A stretch of 64,000 nucleotides of DNA, taken from NCBI RefSeq assembly GCF_003052295.1, contig NZ_QBLC01000001.1:248001-312000 (forward strand). Direction: 5' to 3'. The first letter of the stretch is position 1, and each line of letters opens with the position of its first letter. Made by a program: the position numbers and the translations under genes. Below, piece after piece: positions 17,468 through 26,387 of this stretch. Source of the DNA: Trichococcus paludicola. GTDB lineage: Bacteria; Bacillota; Bacilli; Lactobacillales; Aerococcaceae. The notes under the pieces were generated by a model that did not search any database, was not told where the DNA came from, and was given only the letters and a program-made list of their open reading frames with translations.

Positions 17468-18466
17468 TTGACGAATTTATTGGCTCCAGCAGCCAACTAT
17501 GTGTTAGCGGGAGTACTGATTTTCTGCATCTGGGTACTGTCCAAGGCAACGGATGTTTTGGTGGACGAAGCGATTTCGCTTTCGTTGGATTGGGGAATAT
17601 CCGAATTGGTGATCGGTGCTACGATTGTTTCCTTAGGAACCTCTTTGCCTGAGTTGGCGGTGTCTATTTTGTCAGCTATCCAAGGGAACAGCATAGTTGC
17701 TCTGGGGAATGTCATCGGTTCCACGATTGTGAACACCAGCTTTATTCTCGGTATCGGTGCCCTTTACGGCAGCATTCCCGTCAACCGAAAGACTGCAAAT
17801 AAGCATGCGGTGTTGTCCGGGATCTCTTTGTTTTTGATTCTGTCCGCATTGCCTGTCTTCTACGCAGACGGGCAGGGCAAGATACCGCAGTGGATCGGCT
17901 TTCTCCTGTTGCTGTTGAGCCCCTTGTATTTTGTGTGGATGCTGCGGGAAGGGAAGCAACAACCTCAAGAAATCACTGTCGACACATCCGATAAGGAAGA
18001 CGACAAGCCAATACTGATCAAACTCTTAAAATTATTTGTAAGCGCAGGTTTTGTGATTGCGAGTGCCTCAGTTATGGTGACAACGGTTGAAATTGGAGCT
18101 ACCCGAATCGGCATCCCTGATTCGGTCATCGCTTCCACAGTTGTGGCCTTCGGGACGGGGTTGCCGGAAATCAGCACAACCATCGTTTCTGTAAAAAAAG
18201 GCTATGGCGCTTTGGCGATGGGGAACATCATGGGCTCTAACCTTTTGAACACGCTTTTGATCCTCGGTACGGCGATCAGTTTGACCCCTGGAGGAATTGT
18301 TGTCAGTCCGGATTTCTATCAGATCCATTTTCCGGCTTTAGGGATTTTGTTGGTTGTTTTGGGTTATTTTTCCTACAATACTAAACGGGAAATCATCAGC
18401 AGAAAAGAAGGGCGCATTTTGGTGCTTTTTTACCTAGCCTATTTAGTATGGAATTACTTGATATAA
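17468..18466 (+). CDS. Calcium/sodium antiporter (CaCA family)
   Basis: The 332-residue membrane protein has two inverted halves, each with the alpha repeat of the cation/Ca exchangers: G-A-T-I-V-S-L-G-T-S-L-P-E near 46-58 with G-N-V-I-G-S-T-I-V-N, and V-V-A-F-G-T-G-L-P-E near 226-235 with G-N-I-M-G-S-N-L-L-N. It resembles YrbG-type exchangers, which extrude Ca in exchange for Na, H or K. The start is TTG (17468) with AGTGGAGG close upstream; no better ATG exists. A cytoplasmic acidic loop (D-K-E-D-D) separates the halves. Confidence 0.9.
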   Translation: MTNLLAPAANYVLAGVLIFCIWVLSKATDVLVDEAISLSLDWGISELVIGATIVSLGTSLPELAVSILSAIQGNSIVALGNVIGSTIVNTSFILGIGALYGSIPVNRKTANKHAVLSGISLFLILSALPVFYADGQGKIPQWIGFLLLLLSPLYFVWMLREGKQQPQEITVDTSDKEDDKPILIKLLKLFVSAGFVIASASVMVTTVEIGATRIGIPDSVIASTVVAFGTGLPEISTTIVSVKKGYGALAMGNIMGSNLLNTLLILGTAISLTPGGIVVSPDFYQIHFPALGILLVVLGYFSYNTKREIISRKEGRILVLFYLAYLVWNYLI

Positions 18467-18503
18467 AAAGGTTCGTGCCCTTACGGGAATCACGAACCTT
18501 TTT
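18465..18503. terminator. Bidirectional terminator
   Basis: A 13-bp perfect stem (AAAAAGGTTCGTG with its complement) lies between two converging genes, with T runs on both strands. Confidence 0.9.
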
Positions 18504-18506
18504 GTG

Positions 18507-19778
18507 TTATTCTTCTTTATCGTTTTCCGGAATATCCCTTTCCACATCAACAGTCGCGAAATCCTTAACGGGAGTGGAGCCGTTCACCAAGACGGGCTCT
18601 TCATCGTCCAGCTCGAATGGACCGGCCACTTCGCCAAAATAACGATTGTACCGCAGCTTGAATTTTTCGAGTACATGTTCAATCAGAATCTTCAGCATCG
18701 CGAATAGCGGCACACCTAAGATCATCCCGATAAAGCCAAGCAGATTGCCCATGATCAGCAAAACGATGATGATCGTCAGCGGGTGCATTTTCAAATTTCG
18801 GCCCATGATGCTCGGTTCGATGATGTTGCCTTGAACGAATTGCGCCAAAGCCCAGACGACGGCCATTTTTAGGAGCATGGCCGGAGACGTGAACGCAGCA
18901 ACGAACAAAGCCGGGATTACACCGATTGTCGCACCGATGAAAGGGATGACCGCTGTCAAGGTAGCAATCAAGGCAAGGACGACGGCATAATCCAGGCCGA
19001 TGATCAAATAACCAACGATCAGCAAGGCACCCAGACTCAAGGCAACAAGCAGTTGGCCTTGAACATAGGAACCGACCTGAAGCGACATCTGTCTGGAAAT
19101 CTTTTCGATATCATTGCGGAAAACAGGCGGGATGTTGTTCATGACAAACGGTTGAAACTTCCCTTGGTCCTTCAGCATGAAGAAAAGGATGACCGGGAAA
19201 GTGACTGCCACGACCACTACGCTGGAAATGGTGGAAAAAATGTTCAGGATTTTTTCGCTAGAGTTGCCGATCCATGCCAGAATCATCTCAGGGATACTAC
19301 CCACTGTGTTATCCAACCAACTTTGCGCCTGTTCATAATAGTCCTTGAATGTACTGTTCGCGAGCAGCTTGTCGAAATAGGCATTCATCTGTTCAATGTA
19401 GGTAGGAAATTCATTGACTAGATTGGTGAGCTGGCTGGACAAGATCGGAACCAAAAGGACAACCCCATAGACCAGCATGAAAATGAAGAGGACAAAGACG
19501 ATTGATGTCGCCATTCCTCGGTTGATTTTCCTACTTTCAAGGAAGGTAACCATCGGATTGAATATATAATAGAAGACGATTGCTAAAATAACGGGTGCCA
19601 CAATGGTCGAAAAAATGACCTGCAGCGGTTTGAAAATGAATGAAATGGTATCCATCGTAAATATGAGCACACCGATCAAAATCAGGGTGGACAGGATATA
19701 GATGATTGTCTTGCCGCCCAAAAAGGAGATGAGGCGCGTGTCTTCGGGTACGGTTATTTTTGTTTCTTTCTTTTGCAT
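18507..19778 (-). CDS. AI-2E family transporter (UPF0118)
   Basis: The 423-residue polytopic protein is of the AI-2 exporter family (YhhQ/TqsA/PerM-like). An N-terminal pair of membrane spans is followed by a soluble helical region (about 100-190) and a C-terminal membrane bundle with the family's conserved P-x-I-G-x-x-x-G and G-x-x-G-M-I-L-G-V-P-L-F-A segments. Members have been tied to autoinducer export and to Na/H antiport, so the substrate is open. The C-terminal tail is acidic. AAAGGACA precedes the ATG. Confidence 0.88.
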   Translation of the reverse strand: MQKKETKITVPEDTRLISFLGGKTIIYILSTLILIGVLIFTMDTISFIFKPLQVIFSTIVAPVILAIVFYYIFNPMVTFLESRKINRGMATSIVFVLFIFMLVYGVVLLVPILSSQLTNLVNEFPTYIEQMNAYFDKLLANSTFKDYYEQAQSWLDNTVGSIPEMILAWIGNSSEKILNIFSTISSVVVVAVTFPVILFFMLKDQGKFQPFVMNNIPPVFRNDIEKISRQMSLQVGSYVQGQLLVALSLGALLIVGYLIIGLDYAVVLALIATLTAVIPFIGATIGVIPALFVAAFTSPAMLLKMAVVWALAQFVQGNIIEPSIMGRNLKMHPLTIIIVLLIMGNLLGFIGMILGVPLFAMLKILIEHVLEKFKLRYNRYFGEVAGPFELDDEEPVLVNGSTPVKDFATVDVERDIPENDKEE

Positions 19779-19979
19779 ATGCTGTCCTTTCTTATGCCAT
19801 CCCCGGACTGGATCCGTAAAGCGACATAGCGGTTTTCTATTGTTAGTTTACCAGAGTTGCCTCTGAAAGCCATACTGCAAAGGTCTTATTTACGGAAAAA
19901 TTCTGTCGTTTGATTGAGAGGGCGTGCTTGAAATGTGATAGAATAACAGAACAAGAAAATGCATTAAAGGAGGCAGCCT

Positions 19980-20585
19980 ATGAAATACAGCATCTATACA
20001 CGCACAGGCGACAAAGGCAACACACGCATCGGAGGCGGGAAAGCTCTTCCGAAGAATGCCGAAAGGATCGAAGCTTTCGGCACGCTGGATGGGTTGAACT
20101 CATGGTTCGGGCTTGTCCGCACGAAGAATGATTGCGGCGAGGATATCCAGGAGGACATGGCGCTCATCCAGCAGTTCCTGTTCGATTGTTCCTCAGATTT
20201 GTCGATTCCGAAAGGGCACCGGGAGTACAAGCTCACGCAGGATCACATCGACTGGTTGGAGCAGAAAATCGACGGCTATAGCGAAGAACCGGAGGAAATC
20301 CAGTATTTCATCATACCGGGCGGAACGGAGTTGGCTAGCTGGTTTCACATTTTGCGGACGACGACCCGTGATGCCGAACGCCGGATCGTCACCTTCATGG
20401 AGCAAGAGCCGGATGAAGTGAATCCGTTTGTGCTGACGTTCATCAACCGTCTTTCGGACTACCTGTTTGTCGTGGCCCGTGTAGTAAATGTACGCAAAGG
20501 CGTTCCCGACGTGCCGTACGAACGGAGCGAAAAAGTGTTCCGGATTTCAGGAGATAAGGACAGTTCCAAGGCGAAACCGGAATAA
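19980..20585 (+). CDS. ATP:cob(I)alamin adenosyltransferase, PduO type
   Basis: The 201-residue protein makes adenosylcobalamin from cob(I)alamin and ATP. The N-terminal Y-T-R-T-G-D-K-G-N-T near 6-15 binds ATP. T-T-R-D-A-E-R-R near 129-136 and N-R-L-S-D-Y-L-F near 152-159 are the conserved helices of the PduO fold. AAAGGAGG precedes the ATG. No B12-dependent enzyme is next to it in this window, so it may serve enzymes elsewhere (propanediol or ethanolamine pathways, ribonucleotide reductase). Confidence 0.9.
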   Translation: MKYSIYTRTGDKGNTRIGGGKALPKNAERIEAFGTLDGLNSWFGLVRTKNDCGEDIQEDMALIQQFLFDCSSDLSIPKGHREYKLTQDHIDWLEQKIDGYSEEPEEIQYFIIPGGTELASWFHILRTTTRDAERRIVTFMEQEPDEVNPFVLTFINRLSDYLFVVARVVNVRKGVPDVPYERSEKVFRISGDKDSSKAKPE

Positions 20586-20611
20586 AAGGGTAGGGTAGAA
20601 ATCGGTTTTTC

Positions 20612-20771
20612 CTGCGGTGAAGGGCACTTTCGCCGGAGAAGAGAATCCCACCAAAATGTCACCTCCGGTCCACGCGGCTTCACCGGATTTGGGCTTCTGG
20701 AATTAAGTCTCCTCCGGCCATCAGGTCTCCCGCCGGAGCTGAGCGTACCCCCACAGGAGCATTTTCTCCGG
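20612..20771 (+). repeat. Array A of the 50-bp hairpin repeat
   Basis: Three units in a row: CTGCGG 20612 / CCGGAG 20633, CTCCGG 20663 / CCGGAT 20683, and CTCCGG 20712 / CCGGAG 20733. A fourth CTCCGG lies at 20766. The second box recurs exactly every 50 bp. Within a unit the two boxes can pair (CTCCGGC with GCCGGAG; TCCGGT with ACCGGA), so some base changes compensate each other. The array lies between converging genes and has no coding potential that I can support. Confidence 0.7.
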
Positions 20772-20823
20772 CCACCCCCACCACGCCGCGCCGCGATGGT
20801 CATTCATACATTCATCCAATCAA

Positions 20824-20871
20824 AAACGCACAAGGAACCCGGCCGACCGCTGCCGGGTTCCTTGTGCGTTT
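20824..20871 (-). terminator. Terminator of nnr
   Basis: A perfect 20-bp stem (20824-20843 with 20852-20871) with an 8-base loop. The A run at 20822-20826 gives T on the minus strand. Confidence 0.9.
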
Positions 20872-20893
20872 CGTTCATTTTAACAGGAAAGAA

Positions 20894-22441
20894 TCAGCGT
20901 AATACCGCTGGCAAAGCTTCGATGAGATCCGAAGCCATCAAGCTGTACTCCGATTTTTCTTGGGCAGCGATGTCCCCCGCCAAACCGTGGATGTAGACAC
21001 CCAATTTGGCCGCTTCGGAAGGTACTAAGCCTTGAGCCAATAAACCGGCGATGATGCCGGTCAAGGCATCGCCTGAACCGCCCGTCGCCATGCCGTTGTT
21101 GCCTGTCGCGTTGATGTAGTGCTCATCCTGATGGGCCACGACAGTCCGGGCATCCTTCATGACAAAGGTCAGATCCGAATCAGCCGTGCAAAACGCAGCA
21201 GTCCCTAAGAGATCCGCTTTTATTTCCGCCAAGTCCTTATCCAAAAGCCGCGCCAGTTCCTTCAAATGAGGGGTAAGGATGCTCCCCACTGGAACGGACT
21301 GCGACACTGCGTTGATGCGGGCACGGGAATCGTTCCCCGGCAAAGCCGCGTCGTTGAAACGATCGGAAAGGATATTCAGAGCATCCGCATCGATGATCAG
21401 AGGGATCTGGCTGTTTTCCAGAACCAAATCGACTACCGTGCGGGCTGCATCGGACTTCCCCATTCCTGGTCCGACAACAATCGCATCTGCGCAGGAAACC
21501 GCGGCGATGATTTTAAGGCGTTCGCTCTCCTTATCCAATCCATCCGTTTGGTAAGTCGTCAGGATGGCTTCAGGCAGCTGCATCTGAAGGATGGCGCGGT
21601 TCTCATCCGGCGTGACGATCTGGACCAGCCCGGCGCCAGTACGGTAGGCAGCTTTTGCCGAAAGGAAAGCAGCCCCGCTCATGTTTGCGGATCCGGCGAT
21701 GATCACGACCCGGCCGTAAGTGCCTTTGTTCGAATAGGCCGCGCGTCTCGGCAGCGAAAAAAGATCGCTCTCGTCATAGAACAGCACATTCGAAGAAATG
21801 ACGTCCATGGCGCTCGGTGGGAAACCGATATCGCTGACAATCAGTTTGCCGGTATGCAAAGAACCGGGGTAGAGCAGCTGGCCGATTTTTTCGATCCCGA
21901 AAGTGATGGTCACATCTGCCCGGACAGCGGTCCCCAGCACTTGTCCATTGTCGGCGGAGATACCGGATGGGATGTCGACAGCAAAGACATATCCTTGGAA
22001 CGCGTTCATGAGTTGGATCGTCTCCGCGTATTTCCCTTCTGCAGGTCTGTCCAAGCCGATGCCGAAAATCGCATCGACCAAGACGGTGTAGCCTTTGAAG
22101 TTGATTTCGCTGACGTCATCCCAGATGACCATGTCCAAGTTTTCGATGATGTCGAGTTGTTTTTTGGACTCAGCAGATAATTTGTCGTGTTCGCCGATCA
22201 AGAATACATCCACCTGGAAGCCGTGGTTCAATAAAATGCGGGCTGCCGCCATTCCGTCGCCGCCGTTGTTGCCTGAACCGCAGACCACGAGGATGATGTC
22301 CTCTCTTGAAATGCGTTCTTCCATGGCTGAGACGACCTGATTCGCCGCATTTTCCATCAGCACCAGGGCTGGGATGCCGATTTCATTGATCGTAAAGGCG
22401 TCGATTTTTTTCATCTGTTGGCTGTTGACAAGTTTTTTCAT
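20894..22441 (-). CDS. nnr: Bifunctional NAD(P)H-hydrate repair enzyme
   Basis: This 515-residue fusion repairs damaged (hydrated) NADH and NADPH. The N-terminal YjeF_N epimerase domain (about 1-215) has C-G-S-G-N-N-G-G-D-G and D-A-I-F-G-I-G-L-D-R. The C-terminal ADP/ATP-dependent dehydratase domain (about 225-510) has A-G-S-A-N-M-S-G-A, V-V-G-P-G-M-G, D-A-D-A-L-N and G-S-G-D-A-L-T-G. The frame extends 40 codons upstream, but AGGAGG 8 bases before the ATG at 22441 sets the start. It is a single gene with its own terminator. Confidence 0.95.
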   Translation of the reverse strand: MKKLVNSQQMKKIDAFTINEIGIPALVLMENAANQVVSAMEERISREDIILVVCGSGNNGGDGMAAARILLNHGFQVDVFLIGEHDKLSAESKKQLDIIENLDMVIWDDVSEINFKGYTVLVDAIFGIGLDRPAEGKYAETIQLMNAFQGYVFAVDIPSGISADNGQVLGTAVRADVTITFGIEKIGQLLYPGSLHTGKLIVSDIGFPPSAMDVISSNVLFYDESDLFSLPRRAAYSNKGTYGRVVIIAGSANMSGAAFLSAKAAYRTGAGLVQIVTPDENRAILQMQLPEAILTTYQTDGLDKESERLKIIAAVSCADAIVVGPGMGKSDAARTVVDLVLENSQIPLIIDADALNILSDRFNDAALPGNDSRARINAVSQSVPVGSILTPHLKELARLLDKDLAEIKADLLGTAAFCTADSDLTFVMKDARTVVAHQDEHYINATGNNGMATGGSGDALTGIIAGLLAQGLVPSEAAKLGVYIHGLAGDIAAQEKSEYSLMASDLIEALPAVLR

Positions 22442-22687
22442 TGAATATTCCTCCTGATGGTTGGTGGATGTCATTCCATTTTCACATTTGCTATTATACC
22501 ATTCTTGATGCGGGAAAGAATACGGGGAGCCTGATATAGCTCTATGCCAGGGGGAAACCAAATGATTGCTTTAACAAGCCGTGACTATTCTGCACAACAA
22601 TTTTCTGAAAACTTAGGGAAAACAGTCATTCACTTTTTATAAGTAATGTGATAATCTTATCAAGGAACTCGAATAAGGGAGGAATGT

Positions 22688-23611
22688 ATGATGATCGAGC
22701 TGATTGCAACAGCCGAGTCAGTAGCGCAAGCCAAGGAACTGGTGGATTGCGGCGTAGATATACTATATATAGGAGAGGATGAGTACGGCCTTCGTTTGCC
22801 GTATTCCTTCACCAGAGAGGAACAACGTGAGGTCATTGCCTATGCGCATGAGAAAGGCGCGCAGGTCAGTGCCGCGGTGAATGCGATCTTCCATAACGAT
22901 CGGATCAATCAAGTGGCCGAGTATCTGGCTTTCTTGCGTGAAGCGGAAGTCGACAGCATCACGTTGGGCGATCCTGGCGTAGTGCAAGTGATGAGGGAAC
23001 AGGATTTATTTATCCCTTACCGTTATGATGCACAAGTCATGGTGACCTCAAGCGGACAGATCAATTTCTGGGCGAAAAGGGGAGCGGTCGGTTCCGTGCT
23101 TGCCCGCGAAGTGCCTTTCGAGGAAATGAAGAAATTGGTCCCGGGTGCGTTGGTGCCGGTTGAAGTATTGGTATACGGTGCCACTTGCATCCACCAATCG
23201 AAACGCAATTTGCTTGAAAATTACTTCAATTTCATCGAGAAAGAGGAAGCCGTGAATAAAGAACGCGGATTGTTCATTTCGGAGCCGAAAAAAGTGGATT
23301 CCCATTATTCCATCTATCAGGACCGCAACGGAACACATATCTTCGCCAACAATGACCTTGATCTGATGCCTCATCTGGGCGAACTGACGGCTATCGGCGT
23401 CTCGCAATGGATGCTGGACGGTTTGTTCACCCCAGGAGAAAATTTTGTCGCAATCGCGAAACTGTTCGTGGAAGCGCGTGAAGCCTTCACGGAAGAGATC
23501 TGGACGGAAGAATTGGCGGAACGATTGGATGCCGAACTACATGCCTTGCATCCCGCAAACCGTGAGCTGGATACCGGATTCTATTCCAAGGACCCGAATG
23601 AAGTTGTCTGA
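22688..23611 (+). CDS. trhP1: U32 family protein, TrhP1-like (tRNA U34 hydroxylation)
   Basis: The 307-residue U32 'peptidase' is the shorter of a pair. In B. subtilis the matching pair YrrN/YrrO (TrhP1/TrhP2) makes 5-hydroxyuridine at tRNA wobble position 34 using prephenate. The barrel core V-D-I-L-Y-I-G-E-D-E-Y-G-L-R near 24-37 matches the family. The four-Cys cluster motif seen in the partner is missing here, as expected for the shorter member. GGAGG precedes the ATG (22691 is an equal alternative). The next gene follows after 36 bp, surely in one operon. Confidence 0.8.
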   Translation: MMIELIATAESVAQAKELVDCGVDILYIGEDEYGLRLPYSFTREEQREVIAYAHEKGAQVSAAVNAIFHNDRINQVAEYLAFLREAEVDSITLGDPGVVQVMREQDLFIPYRYDAQVMVTSSGQINFWAKRGAVGSVLAREVPFEEMKKLVPGALVPVEVLVYGATCIHQSKRNLLENYFNFIEKEEAVNKERGLFISEPKKVDSHYSIYQDRNGTHIFANNDLDLMPHLGELTAIGVSQWMLDGLFTPGENFVAIAKLFVEAREAFTEEIWTEELAERLDAELHALHPANRELDTGFYSKDPNEVV

Positions 23612-23647
23612 TACTTTGATACTGAAAGAAAGAGAGTGTACACACAC

Positions 23648-24886
23648 ATGCGAACAATAACAAAGAAGCCCGAGGTCTTGGCCCCGGGCGGAACATTGGA
23701 AAAATTGAAGACAGCCATCCACTACGGAGCTGACGCCGTCTATATCGGCGGAGAAGCGTACGGTTTGCGCAGCCGCGCAGGCAATTTCGACTATGAGGAA
23801 ATGGCGGAAGCAGTCGCTTTTGCGCATAGCCACGGTTCGAAAATCTATGTCGCCGCGAATATGGTCACACATGAAGGCAACGAGGAAGGCGCAGGCGAAT
23901 TCTTCCGCACAATCCGCGATATCGGCATCGATGCGGTCCTGATTTCAGATCCCGCGCTGATGGAAATCGCCGTAACCGATGCACCCGGCTTGCCGATCCA
24001 TTTGTCGACCCAGGCTTCCGCGACCAACTACCAGACGCTTAACTTCTGGGCGAAAGAAGGCTTGGAGCGCGTCGTTTTGGCCCGTGAAGTATCGATGGCA
24101 GAAATTCAGGAAATGAACGAGAAGACCGATGTCGAAATCGAAGCCTTCGTCCATGGGGCGATGTGCATCTCCTACTCGGGCCGTTGTGTCCTGTCCAACC
24201 ACATGTCGAACCGTGATGCCAACCGCGGAGGCTGCGCGCAGTCTTGCCGTTGGAAATATGGCTTGTACGATATGCCGTTGTTGGGGCAACAGAACCCTGT
24301 AGGTGCCGGCGAAGAAGGCATCGAAGAAAAATTCTCCATGAGTGCCGTCGATCTTTCGATGCTGGAGCACCTGCCCGATCTGATTGAGAGCGGCGTCGAC
24401 AGCCTGAAAATCGAAGGGCGCATGAAATCGATCCACTATGTGTCGACGGTAGTCAACGTCTACCGCAAAGCCGTGGATGCCTACTGCGCCGATCCCGACC
24501 ATTACGAACTGAAGCAGGAATGGGTGGATGAATTATGGAAAGTCGCGCAACGCGAATTGGCTACCGGTTTCTTCTATAAAGATCCGACCGAGGATGAACA
24601 ACTCTTCGGCCAGCGCCGCAAAATTCCGCGCTACGGTTTCATCGGCCAAGTGATGGCCTACGATCCGGAAACGCAGATGGCTACGATCCAGCAGCGGAAC
24701 AATTTCGGTGTCGGGGACGAAATCGAATTCTACGGACCGGGATTGCGCCACAACGTACTGACGGTGGAAGCCATCTGGAACGAACACGATGAAGCAATCG
24801 ACCGTGCGCCTAACGCTATGATGACTGTGAAGATGAAAGTTCCTTTCGTGGTCGAACGTTTCGATATGATCCGCAAAAAAAAATAA
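23648..24886 (+). CDS. trhP2: U32 family protein, TrhP2-like (tRNA U34 hydroxylation)
   Basis: The 412-residue U32 protein has A-P-G-G-T-L-E-K-L-K near 11-20, G-A-D-A-V-Y-I-G-G-E-A-Y-G-L-R near 26-40, and the conserved Cys-rich segment M-C-I-S-Y-S-G-R-C followed by R-G-G-C-A-Q-S-C-R-W, the four cysteines of the family's Fe-S site. The C-terminal beta domain (about 330-412) is present. GTG at 23636 is possible but gives four extra residues and a poor RBS, so I chose ATG 23648. It likely works with the upstream TrhP1 in 5-hydroxyuridine synthesis. Older databases call it a collagenase-like protease, which is probably wrong. Confidence 0.85.
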   Translation: MRTITKKPEVLAPGGTLEKLKTAIHYGADAVYIGGEAYGLRSRAGNFDYEEMAEAVAFAHSHGSKIYVAANMVTHEGNEEGAGEFFRTIRDIGIDAVLISDPALMEIAVTDAPGLPIHLSTQASATNYQTLNFWAKEGLERVVLAREVSMAEIQEMNEKTDVEIEAFVHGAMCISYSGRCVLSNHMSNRDANRGGCAQSCRWKYGLYDMPLLGQQNPVGAGEEGIEEKFSMSAVDLSMLEHLPDLIESGVDSLKIEGRMKSIHYVSTVVNVYRKAVDAYCADPDHYELKQEWVDELWKVAQRELATGFFYKDPTEDEQLFGQRRKIPRYGFIGQVMAYDPETQMATIQQRNNFGVGDEIEFYGPGLRHNVLTVEAIWNEHDEAIDRAPNAMMTVKMKVPFVVERFDMIRKKK

Positions 24887-24898
24887 TACCGGAATGAC

Positions 24899-24948
24899 AA
24901 AAAGAATGGCCCCGCGTGCTGATACAAGCTCGCGGGGCCATTCTTTTT
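24899..24948. terminator. Bidirectional terminator after trhP2
   Basis: An 18-bp perfect stem (24899-24916 with 24931-24948) has A and T runs at its base. The genes on either side converge. Confidence 0.9.
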
Positions 24949-24982
24949 ATTTTCGATAAACGATGGTGCATTCAGCCATTCA

Positions 24983-26173
24983 TCAAGAAAAGAGGCGTTC
25001 TTTCGGCTGAGCCGGTACTTTGAACAGCAAGGCGATCACTGCAGCGATGACCGTGAAGACGAAAAGCAGGAGATAAAGGTAATTCAGCCCGATTTGATCG
25101 ATGATGGGGCCGGCCATCAATTGGAAGAAGATGGTGCCGATGTTCCTGGAGAACATGGCGACGACTGCCGTTCCTGTGGCGATCAGTTTCCGGTTCAACA
25201 AGGTGGAGACCATCTTGAGGTTCAGCATGATGAAGGTGCCGGAAGCGAAAAACTTGGTCAGGACGGTCGCGATGGAAAGCACCAGAAAGTCGTTCGAAAG
25301 GAAATTGATCAGATACTCTGTCCCCGATAGGAACAAAATGGCAAGAAGGAGCTGCTTGTTCGTGAAATGGTCCATGAAGCGGTGAGACAAAGCCATCGCG
25401 ATGACTTCCGCAAACAGGGCCACTGTCAGGGTCGTGCTGACAAGTGCGACCGGAGCGCCCGTATCGGTCAAGAGCAACGGCAGATAACTAGTGTTGACTG
25501 TGTTCGTGCCGAAGATGATGAACGCCAAGAGCAGATAGGTGATGAACAGTTTGTTCTGGAAGATATTCTTGAGTGTGTTGCCGCCGGAAGTATCCTCCTG
25601 CTTCTCGGCTGCATGCTCTGGAGAGGCAGCCGCTTGCTCCGGTTTAGGCAAGAGATAAAGGAACACGATGCTTGCAAAATAACAGGCGAGATAGAGCACG
25701 AAAATGGATTTCGGCGATACAAAATCGTAAATGATTCCTGAAATCTGTTGCCCGGCAGCATAGCCGATTGTTCCCCAGAGGCGAATTTGGCCGAATCTGT
25801 AAGGGCTGTTGGCCGCAAGCACATCGAACAGCGGTGCGAGCCCTAAGGTGATGGCGTTCGCCAAACCATAAACGAGTCCGAAGAGCCAGTTGCCTGTGAA
25901 GAAAAAGAGTCCGCTGCTGATTACAGCGGAAATCAAAACATAAATGGTGACCGTTTTGCGGGTTCCCCATTTTTCATTTGAATACCCGATAAGTCCTTGG
26001 ATGATGAGTGCGATTATGTTTGAAAGGATAAGGATGAATGAAATTTCCGACCCGCTTTTTCCCAGGTCGCGCATGTAGACGGTGATTAATGATGATAAAG
26101 CCGCCATGGACATAAAGTAGAAGATGAATAATATCACGTATTGCTGATACAGACGCTCCTTGAAATACCCCAT
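24983..26173 (-). CDS. MFS transporter
   Basis: The 396-residue 12-span major facilitator is of the MFS_1-like (LacY / nucleoside-symporter-like) group. It starts M-G-Y-F-K-E-R-L-Y-Q-Q-Y and has G-Y-S-N-E-K-W-G-T-R-K near 61-71. A hydrophilic central loop (about 196-215, rich in E, A and S) separates the halves. The frame reaches back to 26284, but GGGGGAA 8-9 bases before the ATG at 26173 sets the start. The substrate is unknown; sugars or nucleosides are typical of close families. Confidence 0.85.
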   Translation of the reverse strand: MGYFKERLYQQYVILFIFYFMSMAALSSLITVYMRDLGKSGSEISFILILSNIIALIIQGLIGYSNEKWGTRKTVTIYVLISAVISSGLFFFTGNWLFGLVYGLANAITLGLAPLFDVLAANSPYRFGQIRLWGTIGYAAGQQISGIIYDFVSPKSIFVLYLACYFASIVFLYLLPKPEQAAASPEHAAEKQEDTSGGNTLKNIFQNKLFITYLLLAFIIFGTNTVNTSYLPLLLTDTGAPVALVSTTLTVALFAEVIAMALSHRFMDHFTNKQLLLAILFLSGTEYLINFLSNDFLVLSIATVLTKFFASGTFIMLNLKMVSTLLNRKLIATGTAVVAMFSRNIGTIFFQLMAGPIIDQIGLNYLYLLLFVFTVIAAVIALLFKVPAQPKERLFS

Positions 26174-26343
26174 CGAATTACATTCCCCCAATAAGTTCAC
26201 TAGTATACAATATTCTAACACATGATCCGCTGATAAGGCTGTTTCTTTCTCAAATTGAAAAGTGCTTCGCAAATCTCGCGCCATTCTTCCCCAAAATTGT
26301 AAAAAGCGTTCGAAAGGTGCCGCGCATCAGGCTTCGGATGCGT

Positions 26344-26349
26344 TATAAT
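26344..26349 (+). promoter_or_regulatory. -10 box of serine hydrolase gene
   Basis: TATAAT lies 38 bp before the start codon. No consensus -35 is evident. Confidence 0.4.
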
Positions 26350-26387
26350 GATAGATAACTATAGTAAAGGAAAGGAGGCGCTTGCTG

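Noticed and set aside
20612-20771. CRISPR array
   Set aside because: Units are degenerate, repeat and spacer are not separable, the conserved boxes are only six bases long, and no cas genes lie nearby.
21266-22180. 304-codon plus-strand ORF
   Set aside because: It is antisense to nnr, with no RBS and no conserved motif.
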